Positions 44,815-55,865 of a stretch of 64,000 bases of DNA are shown here, one piece after another; the stretch's first letter is position 1, and each line of letters opens with the position of its first letter. Made by a program: the position numbers and the translations under genes. Below the pieces are notes generated by a model. It was not told the DNA's origin, did no database searches, and worked only from the letters and a program-made list of their open reading frames with translations. This DNA is from Owenia fusiformis (Eukaryota > Annelida > Polychaeta > Sabellida > Oweniidae), in contig CAIIXF020000001.1 of assembly GCA_903813345.2 (NCBI GenBank), forward strand, positions 15,521,915 to 15,585,914, given 5' to 3'.

Positions 44815-45630
44815 GGCAATCTGCACGAGATTCCATTTTTTGGTTCGGTTTTTAGCGCATGCGCATTAAATCAAGCAATTTAATTGGTTCAAATTATTAT
44901 AACGCATGCGCAATCAATAACTTATAAGAACATTTTATTTGAGTTAGATGTCACTTACGTTCATTATTTCACAGCAGTCCCAACCCATGATGCACCATAT
45001 AGTGCGGGAATATTTTTATTTAGTGTCAAAACAAAAATTATACACCCAAAACAAATGTAATGACATAATATCAACCTTCCCGGATTTGTAGACGTGTGTT
45101 GTACAAACTTAAGGTCAGGGTGCATGATGGGAAATTTTCTGCTTTCCTCAATTGAGTCACATGTTATTTTTCAAACAAGAATAACTCCTTCCCCACATTG
45201 TCTATGTCTTCCAGTTTTGCACAAAGAGTGCACCTATGTGCCTAGAAAAGACTTGTGAGAAGAATGTTTTGATAAAGTGTATGAAAAACAAGAAAATTCA
45301 GTGAAAAAAATCAGAAAATTTTCAGAATTTTTTTTCACTGAAATTTCTCATTTTTTTTACTTTTTACAAAACAAACCTTCTCACAAGGCTTTTCTAGGCA
45401 CATAAGTGCACTCTTTGTGCAAACTTGGAAGATGTAGACAATGTGGGGAAGGAGTTATTCTTGTTTGAAAAATAACATGTGACTCAATTGAGGAATGCAG
45501 AAAATTTCCGAACATGCACCCTGTCCTTAAACCAAACCGATGGCAGAAAAGCACTTTGAATCATGGGAATGAAGTGCTTCCTTTAATGAAAAACCGAACC
45601 AACTAAAAACCTAATCTCGCGCATATTGCC
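44815..45630. mobile_element. Large foldback element between the NHL gene and SPCS1
   Basis: The outer ends read GGCAATCTGCACGAGATT and, inverted, GGCAATATGCGCGAGATT, each followed by TGGTTCGGTTTTT. Inside, arms of about 200 bp at 45109-45317 and 45327-45532 are inverse complements (AGGGTGCATG, CTCAATTGAGTCACATG, CTTTTCTAGGCACAT and neighbours). No target duplication was resolved and there is no coding frame. Confidence 0.75.
44855..44864. promoter_or_regulatory. NRF1-like palindrome GCGCATGCGC
   Basis: GCGCATGCGC matches the NRF1 consensus core; a second site, CGCATGCGCA, lies at 44903-44912. Both are inside the foldback element about 1.3 kb upstream of SPCS1. Binding is inference. Confidence 0.4.
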
Positions 45631-46148
45631 CCGACTCTGATATTCAAAAACTGGACGAAATGTCGTTAAATGTCTGACATTAGTACCTGGCTGTAAATTC
45701 TAAGTTAGCGATGCAGAAGATGTGAACTAATACACTGATCACTTCATGTGTGTTTTGGAATTTTTGGTGAGGTAATAAGTCCAAAACTCGCAATTCAGAT
45801 TGTTATGTGGAAAAATGGTGGACATTTGATTTCAAATTTTATGATTACGACTTGACCCGTTATACATGCAGAAATTTATCTTTGGACGAAGGCCACGATA
45901 GGGTGGCCTTAGAAGAAGGTAAATCATCATGATCATGATGATCTGTGATGTTGAAAAAGAAAAATCCAATGCACATGATTCTTTAGACAATCATTTAGGG
46001 ATAACAACGATAGATTGTAGGCTTCAATAAATAAATAGTACTTACAATTTAAGGAAATGTGGATGTTTGTAATACCAGTGGCGCACTATCCGCAATACAG
46101 TGCAATAAAGCGATTCTTTCTTTCTTTTTGGTTTTCTGATTTTTGCTT

Positions 46149-46157
46149 ACCGGAAGT
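46149..46157 (+). promoter_or_regulatory. ETS site ACCGGAAGT in the SPCS1 promoter
   Basis: ACCGGAAGT, the ETS/GABP consensus, lies 57 bases before the SPCS1 start codon, where housekeeping promoters commonly carry it. No TATA box is visible. Confidence 0.55.
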
Positions 46158-46213
46158 CTCGTCCAAGTCTCGAGCAAAACGAGAACTCAAAAACAGAAAG
46201 TAATATTTTGAAA

Positions 46214-49200
46214 ATGGATTCTATCATTGGTTTACTCCCTGATTCCATTAGGAAAATTCCAGTTCACATGGTAAAGTAAAAGTTTACTTATCAGACTTTC
46301 TGTTGGTAGCAAAAGTTAAAGTAATTATCCCATTTTTGCTCTGAAATAAAGGTCAATATTTTAGGTTGATTTTCACTCATGGATGCTGCTGTGAATGAAG
46401 TACACATCATCATGCAGCAACAATGATCTAATGTACAGATTATTACAGAAGAATGTATTACTTGCTCTTCTATACATAGATTAGAAATAAGATTGAGCAG
46501 TCCAAATCCTAGTTGTTCACTGTAAATAAACCATGACGGGTTACTCGAGTCTAGCCAATTCTGGCTACAGTGGGGAACATAAAGAATTACTATACATGTA
46601 GCTATGAAAATTACATGCTGTCGCACATGTAATAAATCCTTACCTCAGTGTATTCATTGCTCTATTTTCTCCGTTCTAGTAAGTCATTAATTCAGACTCT
46701 TCAAATTTTGAGGTGATTTTGGAGCCCGATTACGCCACAATGAGGATTGGCTCCCAGAATGCAACATGATACGTGCCAACTTTCGTAATGCCGTTCTGCC
46801 ATTTTGAAACCTGTCACGAGTAAATAAGGTTAACTGGTGTTGCATTCTGGGAGTCAATCCTCCTTGGATCACAAACATGGCGATTCATGAAAACATTTGT
46901 TCAATTTGGTAGGCCCATTTGAGTTCTATTTTTATTAGCTCACATGGTGAGCTTTTGCAATCACTCACTTGTCTGTCTGTCTGTCCATGCGTGCGTCCGT
47001 CCGTCAACAATAGTGGCACTTTTTAAAACCCCTGTCGATAGGATTCCCGTTTTAAGTTATTTTTGTTCAACATCAATACAAAAAACTCCTCTATGACTCC
47101 TGGTTCAAAATCTCGCCTATTTTCAAAATGGTCCCTATTTTAGTCTTGCGAAACTCACTTTTGGCCCATTTCCTAGGTTTACAAATAATTTCAGGTGTCC
47201 TACATTGTAAAAAGCCATGTCACTGTAAAGAGTAGTTGTATGATTTGTCCATCTGTCTTGCGAAATCCTCTTTTGGACCATTTGCCTAAAACCCCTATCG
47301 ATAGGATTCCAGTTTTAAGTAATTTTTGTTCAACATCAATACAAAAAACTCCCCTATGACTCCTGGTTCAAAAGCTTGCCTATTTTCAAAATGGTCGCCA
47401 TTTTTGTCTCGTAGAATTCACTTTTGGCCCATTTCCTAGCTTTACAAATAATTCCACGTGTCCTGCATTGTAAAAAGCCATGTCTTTGTAAAGAGTAGCT
47501 GTATAAAATAATTTTGTTACAAAAAGCCGGCAAAAAATTATATCAGTTTTTTTTATTTGTTGTCATTTTAGCCATCATTCACTTTTGAGCAACACAATGT
47601 GAGCCCAGCACCCACGGTACTATTTTTTAACTTATTTCCTCCCCCTCCCCCGAATAGTCATTGATTAGTTTATATATGATGAAGAATAATTTTAGAGACT
47701 CAGCTTAACCTTCTGTTTCAGGATTATGAAGGCCAGAAAAAAGCAGAGAGAACATTCCAAGTCATCATAGTATTATTTGCTGTAAGTACAATAATTATAT
47801 ACTTTGAACTATTAGCTTAAGGGTATCTACAAGAGAGAGCTGTCACTGTGTACCAATTTACTGTAACTTTATATAAAAATTTTAATTCTTCTTAGATTTA
47901 CAACTTTAAGTTATGTATATACAGTATTAAATTATTAAAAATTGAATTAAAATATAGAAATGTCCTTTAACTCTCACAGGAATTACTGTAACATGTAAGG
48001 CCCTCGAATTTACTTATTTTACTTGTAAACGGTTGTCAAATATTTTCTTGTGTTATGAAAAATAAATCTGTATAAATCCTCCCTCATTTGGAAGGAACTT
48101 TGCAGTACTAGAAAATTATATGAAATGTGTGTTCATTTGGTCTCAAAAAGAATTATATTTTCTCATATGACTAACAAAGATAGAGCCATCTTTACCCCAT
48201 GCAAGATATTGCCATCTTTTATCCTAAAAAGTCACACGTGCAAGATAAGATTTATTTATGACATCACGGGTTTAAAAACATCATCAACATGACAACTGAT
48301 ACACCGTTACTATGAGTATCCATGCTCATTCTACAAAATAAGTTGTGACGTCTTAACAATCAGACTTTGTTGTCACGCGTAACCAGGTGTTTTTACAACA
48401 TTGTTATGACGTCATAACAATTGAACGATGAAGTTCCATTAATTTGAAGCTATTTTTCACTCTGTTTTATCATAAAAAGGTGAAAATATGGCATAATACA
48501 GAGTCATATGAGAGAAACTTTCTTATACTCGTACCAGTGCAATATCGTCCATTCTTGACTCGCTTTGATAATGTTTCTTTATCTCGTCTGCGACTCGATA
48601 AAGAAGAATTATCAAAGCTCATCAAGAATGGACGATCTTGCACGGGTACTCATATAAGAACCTCTATATATAATAGTAGTCTCGAGGGACAACCCCCGTA
48701 TACCGAAGATTTCAGTCAATGTTAACATGGTTAAGGGTATACTACTTCTCCTCTACAGACCCTAAAACTTTCCAAATGCACGATAAATATGATCTAGACG
48801 AGAATTTTCTGTCGTATAACTTCTCTGCCAGATTATGTCCCGTCTTGTCCCGAAATATTTTTGTCCCTGGGTGACATCCTTATATAATAGTTAAATATGT
48901 CTAAGTTGGACACATTTGGAAAATTTTGGTACCCCTAAAAAATAAAAAGTGTTCTACTTGTGAACTGTTCCACTTGGTTCATTTAACATTAAGTCAGTTC
49001 ATCTTGGGACTCTGAAAAGTGTTCCACTTCTAGAGGTGCTCCATTTTACAGATTTCACTGTTAAAAGTATTTGGGCATGAAGATGCATTTATTGTAGCAC
49101 CCATCTGGGCCTATATTGTTCTTGATTAATAACACTCCTTGTTTTTCAGATTGTAGGATTTCTATGGGGATATGCTTGCCAACAGTTTTCTCAGACAGTC

Positions 49201-50110
49201 TATATACTGGGAGCAGGATTTGCTTTAAGTTGCATAGTAAGTTTAGGTTGTGAAGTAGAACATACTATTTTGTAACCAGGATATTTTGGTCCTATTTATT
49301 TTCAAAGCTATTTGAAATTTTTCAGCAGATTTATAGAAACTTGTCAATAATAAATATAGTATATCTATCATGGGCGTAGCGGCCGGTACGCTGGGTACGC
49401 ACAGGCGTACCAGATGGTTGCAAATTCACTCCAAATACAACCAAATTTCAAAATTTTCCCCCCTGAATGCTCGTTTTTTGATCCACTCAACTCTTGTTCC
49501 CGTGGTGGTGGCGTACTTCTTAGAAAAATAGCACTACGCCCATGTCTATATTGACATTATGTTATTGAATAAGTATACATTTTATATGAAATCTTTTATT
49601 TTATGAAATAGCATGGCTCAAACTATATAAAAATGTTTCTAAAATAATAAACATGCTGTACTCAATTCGACCTTTAATTTGAATCTTTGACCTACCAGAT
49701 GTTTGAAAATCAAGGAACATATTTCTTCAAACTCGGTGCATTGCTTTATTGTTAAGAGTCCCTCGTTTTAGCAGCGTGTTGGTCCCCAGCTGTTAGAAGC
49801 TACAACAGAAAGGCATTTTTGTTATGATTTGAATGGTGCAAGTTTGAAGAAAAACAGTGCAGTATAAGACTCGTAATCCTTGATTTTCAAGCATGTTGTA
49901 GGTTAAAAATTCAAATTAATGGTCAAAGTTAGAACCGTGTCGTAAAATGAATTAACATTTTAACTTTTACAACTTCAGATAACATTACCCCCCTGGCCAA
50001 TGTACAGAAGCAACCCAATACAGTGGCAGAAACCTAGACCAAAAATTGATGACACTGCAAAAAATACGAGCTCGCCGCAACAGGCTGTAAAACCAAAGAA
50101 GAAGAAATGA
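46214..50110 (+). CDS. SPCS1: Signal peptidase complex subunit 1 (4 exons)
   Basis: Exons 46214-46270, 47722-47781, 49150-49236 and 49979-50110 (TGA) join in phase 0 throughout to give 111 residues; the human protein is 102. Exon 1 reads MDSIIGLLPDSIRKIPVHM. Exon 2 starts DYEGQKKAE, matching the family's DYKGQK motif. Two membrane helices follow (about residues 30-51 and 56-73), then the conserved LPPWP (71-75) and a Lys-rich tail ending KPKKKK. SPCS1 is a small non-catalytic subunit of the ER signal peptidase that restrains cleavage near membrane segments. All introns are GT-AG. A poly(A) signal lies at 50292, and an ETS site precedes the start. Confidence 0.95.
46735..46866. repeat. Short inverted repeat in SPCS1 intron 1
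   Basis: AGGATTGGCTCCCAGAATGC at about 46742 is mirrored by GCATTCTGGGAGTCAATCCT at about 46842. There is no coding potential. Confidence 0.6.
46935..47635 (+). repeat. 'TAGCTCACATGGTGAGC' repeat with internal 211-bp duplication
   Basis: It starts TTAGCTCACATGGTGAGCTT followed by a CTGT/CCGT microsatellite. A block of about 211 bp (TCGATAGGATTCC to AAAGAGTAG) occurs twice, at about 47031-47241 and 47287-47497. The right end reads CACAATGTGAGCCCA, partly inverse to the left end. Probably an interspersed repeat in SPCS1 intron 1. Confidence 0.65.
48523..48656. repeat. Foldback repeat in SPCS1 intron 2
   Basis: GATCGTCCATTCTTGA-type sequence occurs in both orientations: GTGCAATATCGTCCATTC on the left and GAATGGACGATCTTGCAC on the right, around a loop of about 40 bases. 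The 93-codon ORF at 48444-48725 spans it and is not credible as a gene. Confidence 0.7.
49369..49544. mobile_element. 176-bp element with CATGGGCGTAG ends and 5-bp target duplication
   Basis: The left end CATGGGCGTAGCG and the inverted right end CATGGGCGTAGTG are flanked by TCTAT at 49364-49368 and 49545-49549. Non-coding. It lies in SPCS1 intron 3. Confidence 0.72.
49669..49926. mobile_element. Degenerate foldback element in SPCS1 intron 3
   Basis: The ends ACCTTTAATTTGAATCTTTG and TTAAAAATTCAAATTAATGG are inverse-related, with ATGTTTGAAAATCAAGGA mirrored inside. The core wording CAAGTTTGAAGAAAAA is shared with the element at 55487-55865. Confidence 0.6.
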
Positions 50111-50291
50111 TCTGTAAATGATATATGAGCTCCACCTATATTTGACTTTTGATATAGTGCAAAGTTACTATAAGTGTATAGCCTAAATGTGTAGAATAAT
50201 ATTTAGAAAATGTCATATACCTGGCTGGCCTATTTGTAGTCTTCAAAACTTTAGTCAAAACACTGATATGTGATCTTAGATCACCCAGGGA

Positions 50292-50297
50292 AATAAA
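50292..50297 (+). promoter_or_regulatory. Poly(A) signal of SPCS1
   Basis: AATAAA lies 182 bases after the SPCS1 stop codon; it is the first canonical signal downstream. Confidence 0.6.
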
Positions 50298-50577
50298 AAA
50301 AAATGTTGCAATATATATTTTTTCATTTCACAATGAATATTTGAATGAATATTTATGGAATTATGTACCATACACATTACAGTATCTCTAAATCCTAGGT
50401 ATTTCTATGGATCACGGTTTATGTTTGTTAAATGTTGTCATGTAAATTACAAAAATTTCACTAAATGCATAAACTATTGAACATTCAATGTTAAGTTCAG
50501 ATGTTTATAAAAAATTAAAATGAAATATATTCAAAATTTCAAATTATCCACATTAAAGATATTTTTATTTTACTATT

Positions 50578-50705
50578 TTTATGTCACCACCATAAGTTGT
50601 GACATATTGTTGTAGTCTTCAACTTTTGTGGATGGTGTTTGTCATTTGGTGTTTAGCGCCTGTAACAAATGGTTTGGTGGTGACATTTTGCATGTTAATG
50701 CCCTG
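50578..50705 (+). repeat. Dispersed 'GTGGTGACAT' family, short copy
   Basis: The hairpin head ATGTCACCACCATAAGTTGT, TTGTAGTCTTCAACTTTTGT, GCGCCTGTAACAAAT and the tail GGTGACATTTTGCATGTTAA are all present in order. Confidence 0.78.
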
Positions 50706-52474
50706 TTATTACTCTAATGGGTGCATAATTGTGATTAGTTTGCCAGGTGGATGGTGAGCACAGGGGGGAAAATGCCATCTCAAGAAGTGCTTTGAGTAGG
50801 AAATATTCTGGGTCCCATGTGTTAGGAGGAATTCCAGCCTTCTAAGTCGGATCATAGACAATTTTAAGAGTTTTGATTCTGATAATGCAGACAACTCTAT
50901 TTTCATAAAATTGTTGATCAATTGAGGATCAGACGACCATCTTCCACCAATTGAAAACTGATAATAGATGGTACCCCTGTAAAGTTAGTAGAGGATAGAT
51001 GTTCGATTTTATCAGAAAGTAGGTCCTGTTATAAAATAGTAGATCTAGAGAACCCTCGCCATTCGTTCTGGTTGTATTCCCCAAAAGTAGGTGACATGGA
51101 CTTTCATGGGAGTTTGAATACAAAATTAATACCAGAAACTCGTGTGGTATGAAATTGTGTGACTGCAGTTTTCTTATAGAATATTAATTTATGGACCAAG
51201 TCCAAGTGGATGGATTGAAAGATTATTTATCACTAAATTATTATAGATTAGTTCTCCTGTGAAATCGAACTCTTGAAAAGGGTTATGTCTTGACTATTTG
51301 AAAGAGTATCAGATTTACCATATAAACCTTTCCAAACGCAAAAAAAATTATAACCATCGCGCCATTACTCCCGAAACAGGCAAATAGTCCCATATCCTTA
51401 AAAAGTGCAATGCGTCTCATCTAACTCATATGTGTATGTGTTACAAGTTGCATAACTAATGCCTTGGTCACATTTGCTTCGATTTTTACTATGGCACCCG
51501 GACGCCGGCCGATGGATCGGGGAAAATGTGACCCTGGCATAAGCACAACAAAACACAGCACTGCTGCCTAACTGTTCTACTTTAAACTATTAGTGACTAT
51601 CTTTTACAATCTACACAGTATTTGTATTGTAATTGTAAAGACACCTCATGGGTACCTTGTACTATTCGATAACCTGATCATAATATGGATGACATATTTA
51701 AAATTAAAATGCGTCACATAACCTTTTATCAAGGCGGCCAAAAATAAGCTTATCGTAATTTATTCAAACTGGCGGGTCTTGTACGTTTTTGCTTCAATGG
51801 GCATTTCATTCAAAGGAATACATAATGCAGCAAAAAATACAGAGTGGATGCTTGAAACCATGGGTTTTCAATTACTAGTTGAAAGCCCATGTTGAAACAA
51901 AATAATTCCAATAAACATGGCTAAACGTGGAATCAATGTATTAAAAAATATTTGGGTTTCGGACTGGCATCCTTTCTCACTTAACATCGCGTCTAGAAAG
52001 ACGAAGATGGGGAAGGCGTGGCTTACCAAATGCACCACGATATAGCAGAAACGGGCAATTTTACATTGTGATTCCAAATAAGGACAAAAAGACTGTACGC
52101 ATTTAATTGATTTTGTCATCTATTCTCATTAGTTATATTAGAATAATGAAAAGAAAATATACGTTCACGGAACAATTAAATAAGTTTGGATATTTTATCA
52201 TTGAAGATTATCGTGTATTTTTATTACTAGTATCTCCAAAGAAACCCCCCGAATGAACATTATTTCAGCTAATATTCCTCTTGAAAAGTGGTGGATCTTA
52301 AAAATATATAAGTGGGACTGCTGAAATTGATAGTATACATTTTAAGAAAATGGTCATGTCAAAGAAGAAACCAAATTATAGCAGAATTGAATTAAATATT
52401 AAAGAAAATTAAATGTAATATGTTGAACTTACATGATAGAACGAAATATTTATGTGGACTGATGACATTACATT
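50706..52474. other. No gene recognised
   Basis: A short palindrome CATGGGTTTTCAA...TTGAAAGCCCATG lies at 51859-51891, and similar CATGGGCTTT words occur at 10666 and 56180. Apart from that, nothing is recognisable. Confidence 0.4.
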
Positions 52475-52761
52475 GATTTGAAATAACTAGCCACATATAC
52501 AGCTCTTCAATGGAAAGCTTATGCTTGTTTTCTTCAATCCCCTTTCCAGCAGGATTAAATCAGACGTTCGGGTGGTGATAAATTAAATGAAACGCATTGA
52601 ATGGCAGAATACCACTACTATCATAATATGTACGTTTTTTGTTATTATGATATGAAGTAGCCAGCCACACGGCACAACTACCAGAAAGCTCACCTCGCAT
52701 TGTCTTCTTTAGCAGAAGTGAATCAAACGTTTCGAGTACGTGTGGCTAGCTATTTCAAATC
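52475..52761. mobile_element. Inverted-repeat element (GATTTGAAATAACTAGCCAC ends)
   Basis: The left end GATTTGAAATAACTAGCCAC and the inverted right end GATTTGAAATAGCTAGCCAC match in 19 of 20 bases. It is 287 bp and has no coding frame. No clear target duplication was seen. Confidence 0.75.
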
Positions 52762-53808
52762 TGTTTTTATTTGAAGTTACAAGTGCGCTAAATGTAACAA
52801 TGAACATTTGAATTCTCACTCCCTGAAAGATTGATTGAATTCAAGTATAATGCATTGTGTCAGTCTCCATTTAGACTCTGATAAATCAGAATGGGTATAT
52901 AATGGAGATCAGATAAAACATGAACCATGGTTTCACCCCAGGATTTGGCATACATTCCCTACGGTTCTTCATGTTAAATCGGTCCATCTGTAGGATGCAA
53001 GGTTTTTGATTCACCTCTATTGAATAGAACATTATTATCTTATACACTTTTGCCATAAATAGGATTGATTGTGGGCAAAAATTGATTTAGTCCCCTACGA
53101 AATTTTATTGAAACCCATGCATAATAACAAAAAGTTACAGAAAAATAAAAATACAGTTTGGACATTTTTCATCCTCGCCCCAGTCGGAAACTTGTGTCCA
53201 ATGAGAATCTGGGAAAGAAAAAGAACCTGGATTTGGAGTCCTTCAACATCTATATCAATAAGCACTGAGATACTGTACATAGTCAAGTTTAACAGCGATA
53301 GAATTTCAATAGAATATAATCCAAACCTATAGCATTTAAAATAGATCTATGGTTTTGTAACATCTCATCTTAAAATTGAAAGGAAACTCCCCGGTTGGCC
53401 TTCACTGTCGGATGATGACATTTTTAATGTACGACTGTGAAAGCCCAACTGTTATGACAACCCAAGACGTGTTCCGAGATCGCTTATTTTATCATATCTT
53501 ATAATTCACAAGAGAGGGTTCAAAAAATAAAATTTTGCTGGAAAAATGATAGGATGGAAAAAGAGAGTCCTAAAATGTTGGCTCGTTGAAAGTTTTGACC
53601 CATTTTTTAAAAATATGGACCCAATTTTTAAAATCTAGGCCCATTTTTTCTAAATGCCCATTTTCCAAAAATTAGGTATGTTCCTGAAATTGAGACCCAG
53701 CCTAATTATATTGATATATTCTGTCTAAATACTCAGGAGTGCCCCAGTACAAAAGTTGAACAACCGGGGATTTACATTCCCAATGGGTACCCTGCTAGTT
53801 TATACACC
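52762..53808. other. No gene recognised
   Basis: AT-rich; bases 53580-53660 show degenerate repeats of ACCCATTTTTTAAAAATATG-type wording. No exon was seen. Confidence 0.4.
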
Positions 53809-53977
53809 CTTGGTATACGCAGCTAACGAAAATTGACCGGTACGGGTCAAAAGCTGGACCGGTACGGGTTGATATTGAGCAAGTTATGGCTGTTTTAAAT
53901 TCAAATAAAACCGTTAACCCGTACCGGTCCAGCTTTTGACCCGTACCGGTCAATTTTCGTTAGCTGCGTATACCAAG
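53809..53977. mobile_element. 169-bp foldback with CCGGTACGGGT repeats
   Basis: Arms of about 62 bp are perfect or nearly perfect inverse complements starting CTTGGTATACGCAGCTAACG. Each arm carries two copies of ACCGGTACGGGT. The loop is about 40 bases. Confidence 0.82.
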
Positions 53978-54175
53978 AGTGTTAGAATATGAATGGGAAG
54001 CCTTTTGTGAACGAGGCAACCACATTGGAGTGGTTTCATTACCTTAATTTCAACAGTACTTGCATCTTTGATCGTGACTTGCAACATTTTGCTTGAATTA
54101 TGGTGTAAGGATTGCTGAATTCAGCAGTTGAAATGAATACATTATAAGTAAGGGGTGTGTCGGTGAGGGTTTGTA

Positions 54176-54300
54176 GAAAAAACCGGGTACCGGGTACCGG
54201 GTACCGGGTACTAAATCCTCCATACTGGGTTCCAACTTGGTACCCGGTCGAGAAAACCGTACCCGGTCGAAAAAACCGGGTACCCAGAAAAACAAAAAAT
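54176..54300. repeat. GGTACCGGG tandem repeat and inverse copies
   Basis: Three to four copies of a 9-bp unit GGGTACCGG at about 54184-54210 are followed by inverted GTACCCGGTCGA copies up to 54292. The unit is itself nearly palindromic. Confidence 0.7.
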
Positions 54301-54303
54301 ACG

Positions 54304-54545
54304 AAAATTTAACATATTAATAACATAATAACATATTAAGTTAAATATCATTAGAAAGCTTTTTAAATTTGAAAAACATGGCAAATCAATGAATACTGTA
54401 TTTTCAATAGTTCGTATATTGGTAAAAATTTAACATATTAATAACATAATAACATATTAAGTTAAATATCATTAGAAAGCTTTTTATATTTGAAAAACAT
54501 GGCAAATCAATGAATACTGTATTTTCAATAGTTCGTATATTGGTA
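54304..54545 (+). repeat. 121-bp direct tandem duplication
   Basis: Bases 54304-54424 and 54425-54545 are almost identical copies, beginning AAAATTTAACATATTAATAA and ending TTCGTATATTGGTA. The near identity shows a recent event. Confidence 0.9.
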
Positions 54546-54717
54546 CGTGAATTATTTCGATTGTGATTTAAATCTGTAAATAGCTATCGTTACTTTAGTA
54601 GAGAGGTGACGTGTGTTATTTTACATGATGCAACGTGTAAGGTTTTGATTGCATAATTTAAGTTATCCCAATTTTCGACGAAGCGTCCACTGAAGTGTAA
54701 ATTGTTACGTCTTACAA

Positions 54718-54905
54718 TGTCATAGGCGTAGCCAGGAGGTGGTGCCATGGTGCGATCGCACCCTCCCCCATAACCATTGAAAATATGACCATGATGATGA
54801 TAGAGGAAGAGAACAGCCTTAAAATGTTTTTTTTTATTTGAAGCGTCTAGCTCAATTTTGAATGAAGTTAAATACATTTTTGTAAATTCAAAACAAATCT
54901 TAGTC
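54718..54905 (-). repeat. 'GGCGTAGCCAGG' dispersed repeat, minus-strand copy
   Basis: It contains CATAGGCGTAGCCAGGAGG, a GCGATCGCACCCTCCCCC segment and, further in, GAAGCGTCTAGCTC and GTAAATTCAAAA. The same blocks in reverse orientation occur at 59575-59805. Confidence 0.65.
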
Positions 54906-55383
54906 GTTGCTTATGCCACGATCACACAAATGAAATATCCCCAATATTAGTGTCTGAGACATTACCGTTGATGTTAACTGTAAAACTAATTTGATATAAA
55001 CTTGTAAATGAAGTAATCTCAACCGTTTTGATTTATCCCGATATATTTTTAGAAATCCGAATTTTTTAGAATTGTTGATTCAGTTTTGTAACCGTGATTT
55101 TTCTCCAATTACTTTTTAGCTAAATCCCGAAGACGAAAAACAGATTTTCACCCCCAAAATTTCTTCAAAAATACAGATTTTCAGATTATAAATATAATCC
55201 TGTTTTTTAACTAGACATGTATGATGTAATGTCTTCCGTTTCTCTTTGAAACTGTCTTGGTTTCTTCATCTACGTACGCGAATGACTGGTCGGTAACTAT
55301 CCAAACAATATCACTGCATGCATGTCTTAAATGTGTAATCATATTTAGAAACTGGAATGTACGCCCTACAAACATGGTATTAA

Positions 55384-55425
55384 TTGTATTGTATTGTATT
55401 GTATTGTAAATTGTATTGTATATCA
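55384..55425 (+). repeat. TTGTA pentanucleotide microsatellite
   Basis: Several tandem copies of ATTGT/TTGTA, interrupted once by AAATTG. Confidence 0.85.
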
Positions 55426-55486
55426 CATTATTTCCATGTGAATACATTACAATTTCATCTTCGTTCACTCGGCATATTAATTATTA

Positions 55487-55865
55487 ATATTAATTTTCTG
55501 CCAAGAGTATCAGACGAATCAAATCATGATTTAATTTCACTTAATCACGCGGTACTAACTCACCGGGGCGTATCGAAACTTCTCACATCTGGGGACCAAA
55601 ACGAGGGACTTTGTAAACAAAAGCAATGTCTCGACTGAAAAGGTATTTCTGTGAAGGAAATTTAATGGAACAAGTTTGAAGAAAAATGGTGTTGTTTGAG
55701 ACCCACAATCATTTATTTTCCAAAGACAGGGTAGATTTGAAATTCAAATTAACGGGTTTGGGGGGCGTTTTAGTTTCGATACGCCCTGGTGAGTTAGTAC
55801 CGCGTGATTAAGTGATATTAAATCATGATTTGATTCGTCTGATACTCTTGGCAGAAAATTAATAT
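55487..55865. mobile_element. 379-bp element with 94-bp terminal inverted repeats
   Basis: The arms 55487-55580 and 55772-55865 are nearly perfect inverse complements beginning ATATTAATTTTCTGCCAAGA. The 190-bp centre shares the CAAGTTTGAAGAAAAA core with 49669-49926. No coding frame. Confidence 0.85.

Noticed and set aside
48444-48725. 93-codon ORF in SPCS1 intron 2
   Set aside because: It overlaps a foldback repeat, which accounts for the composition; no similarity recognised.
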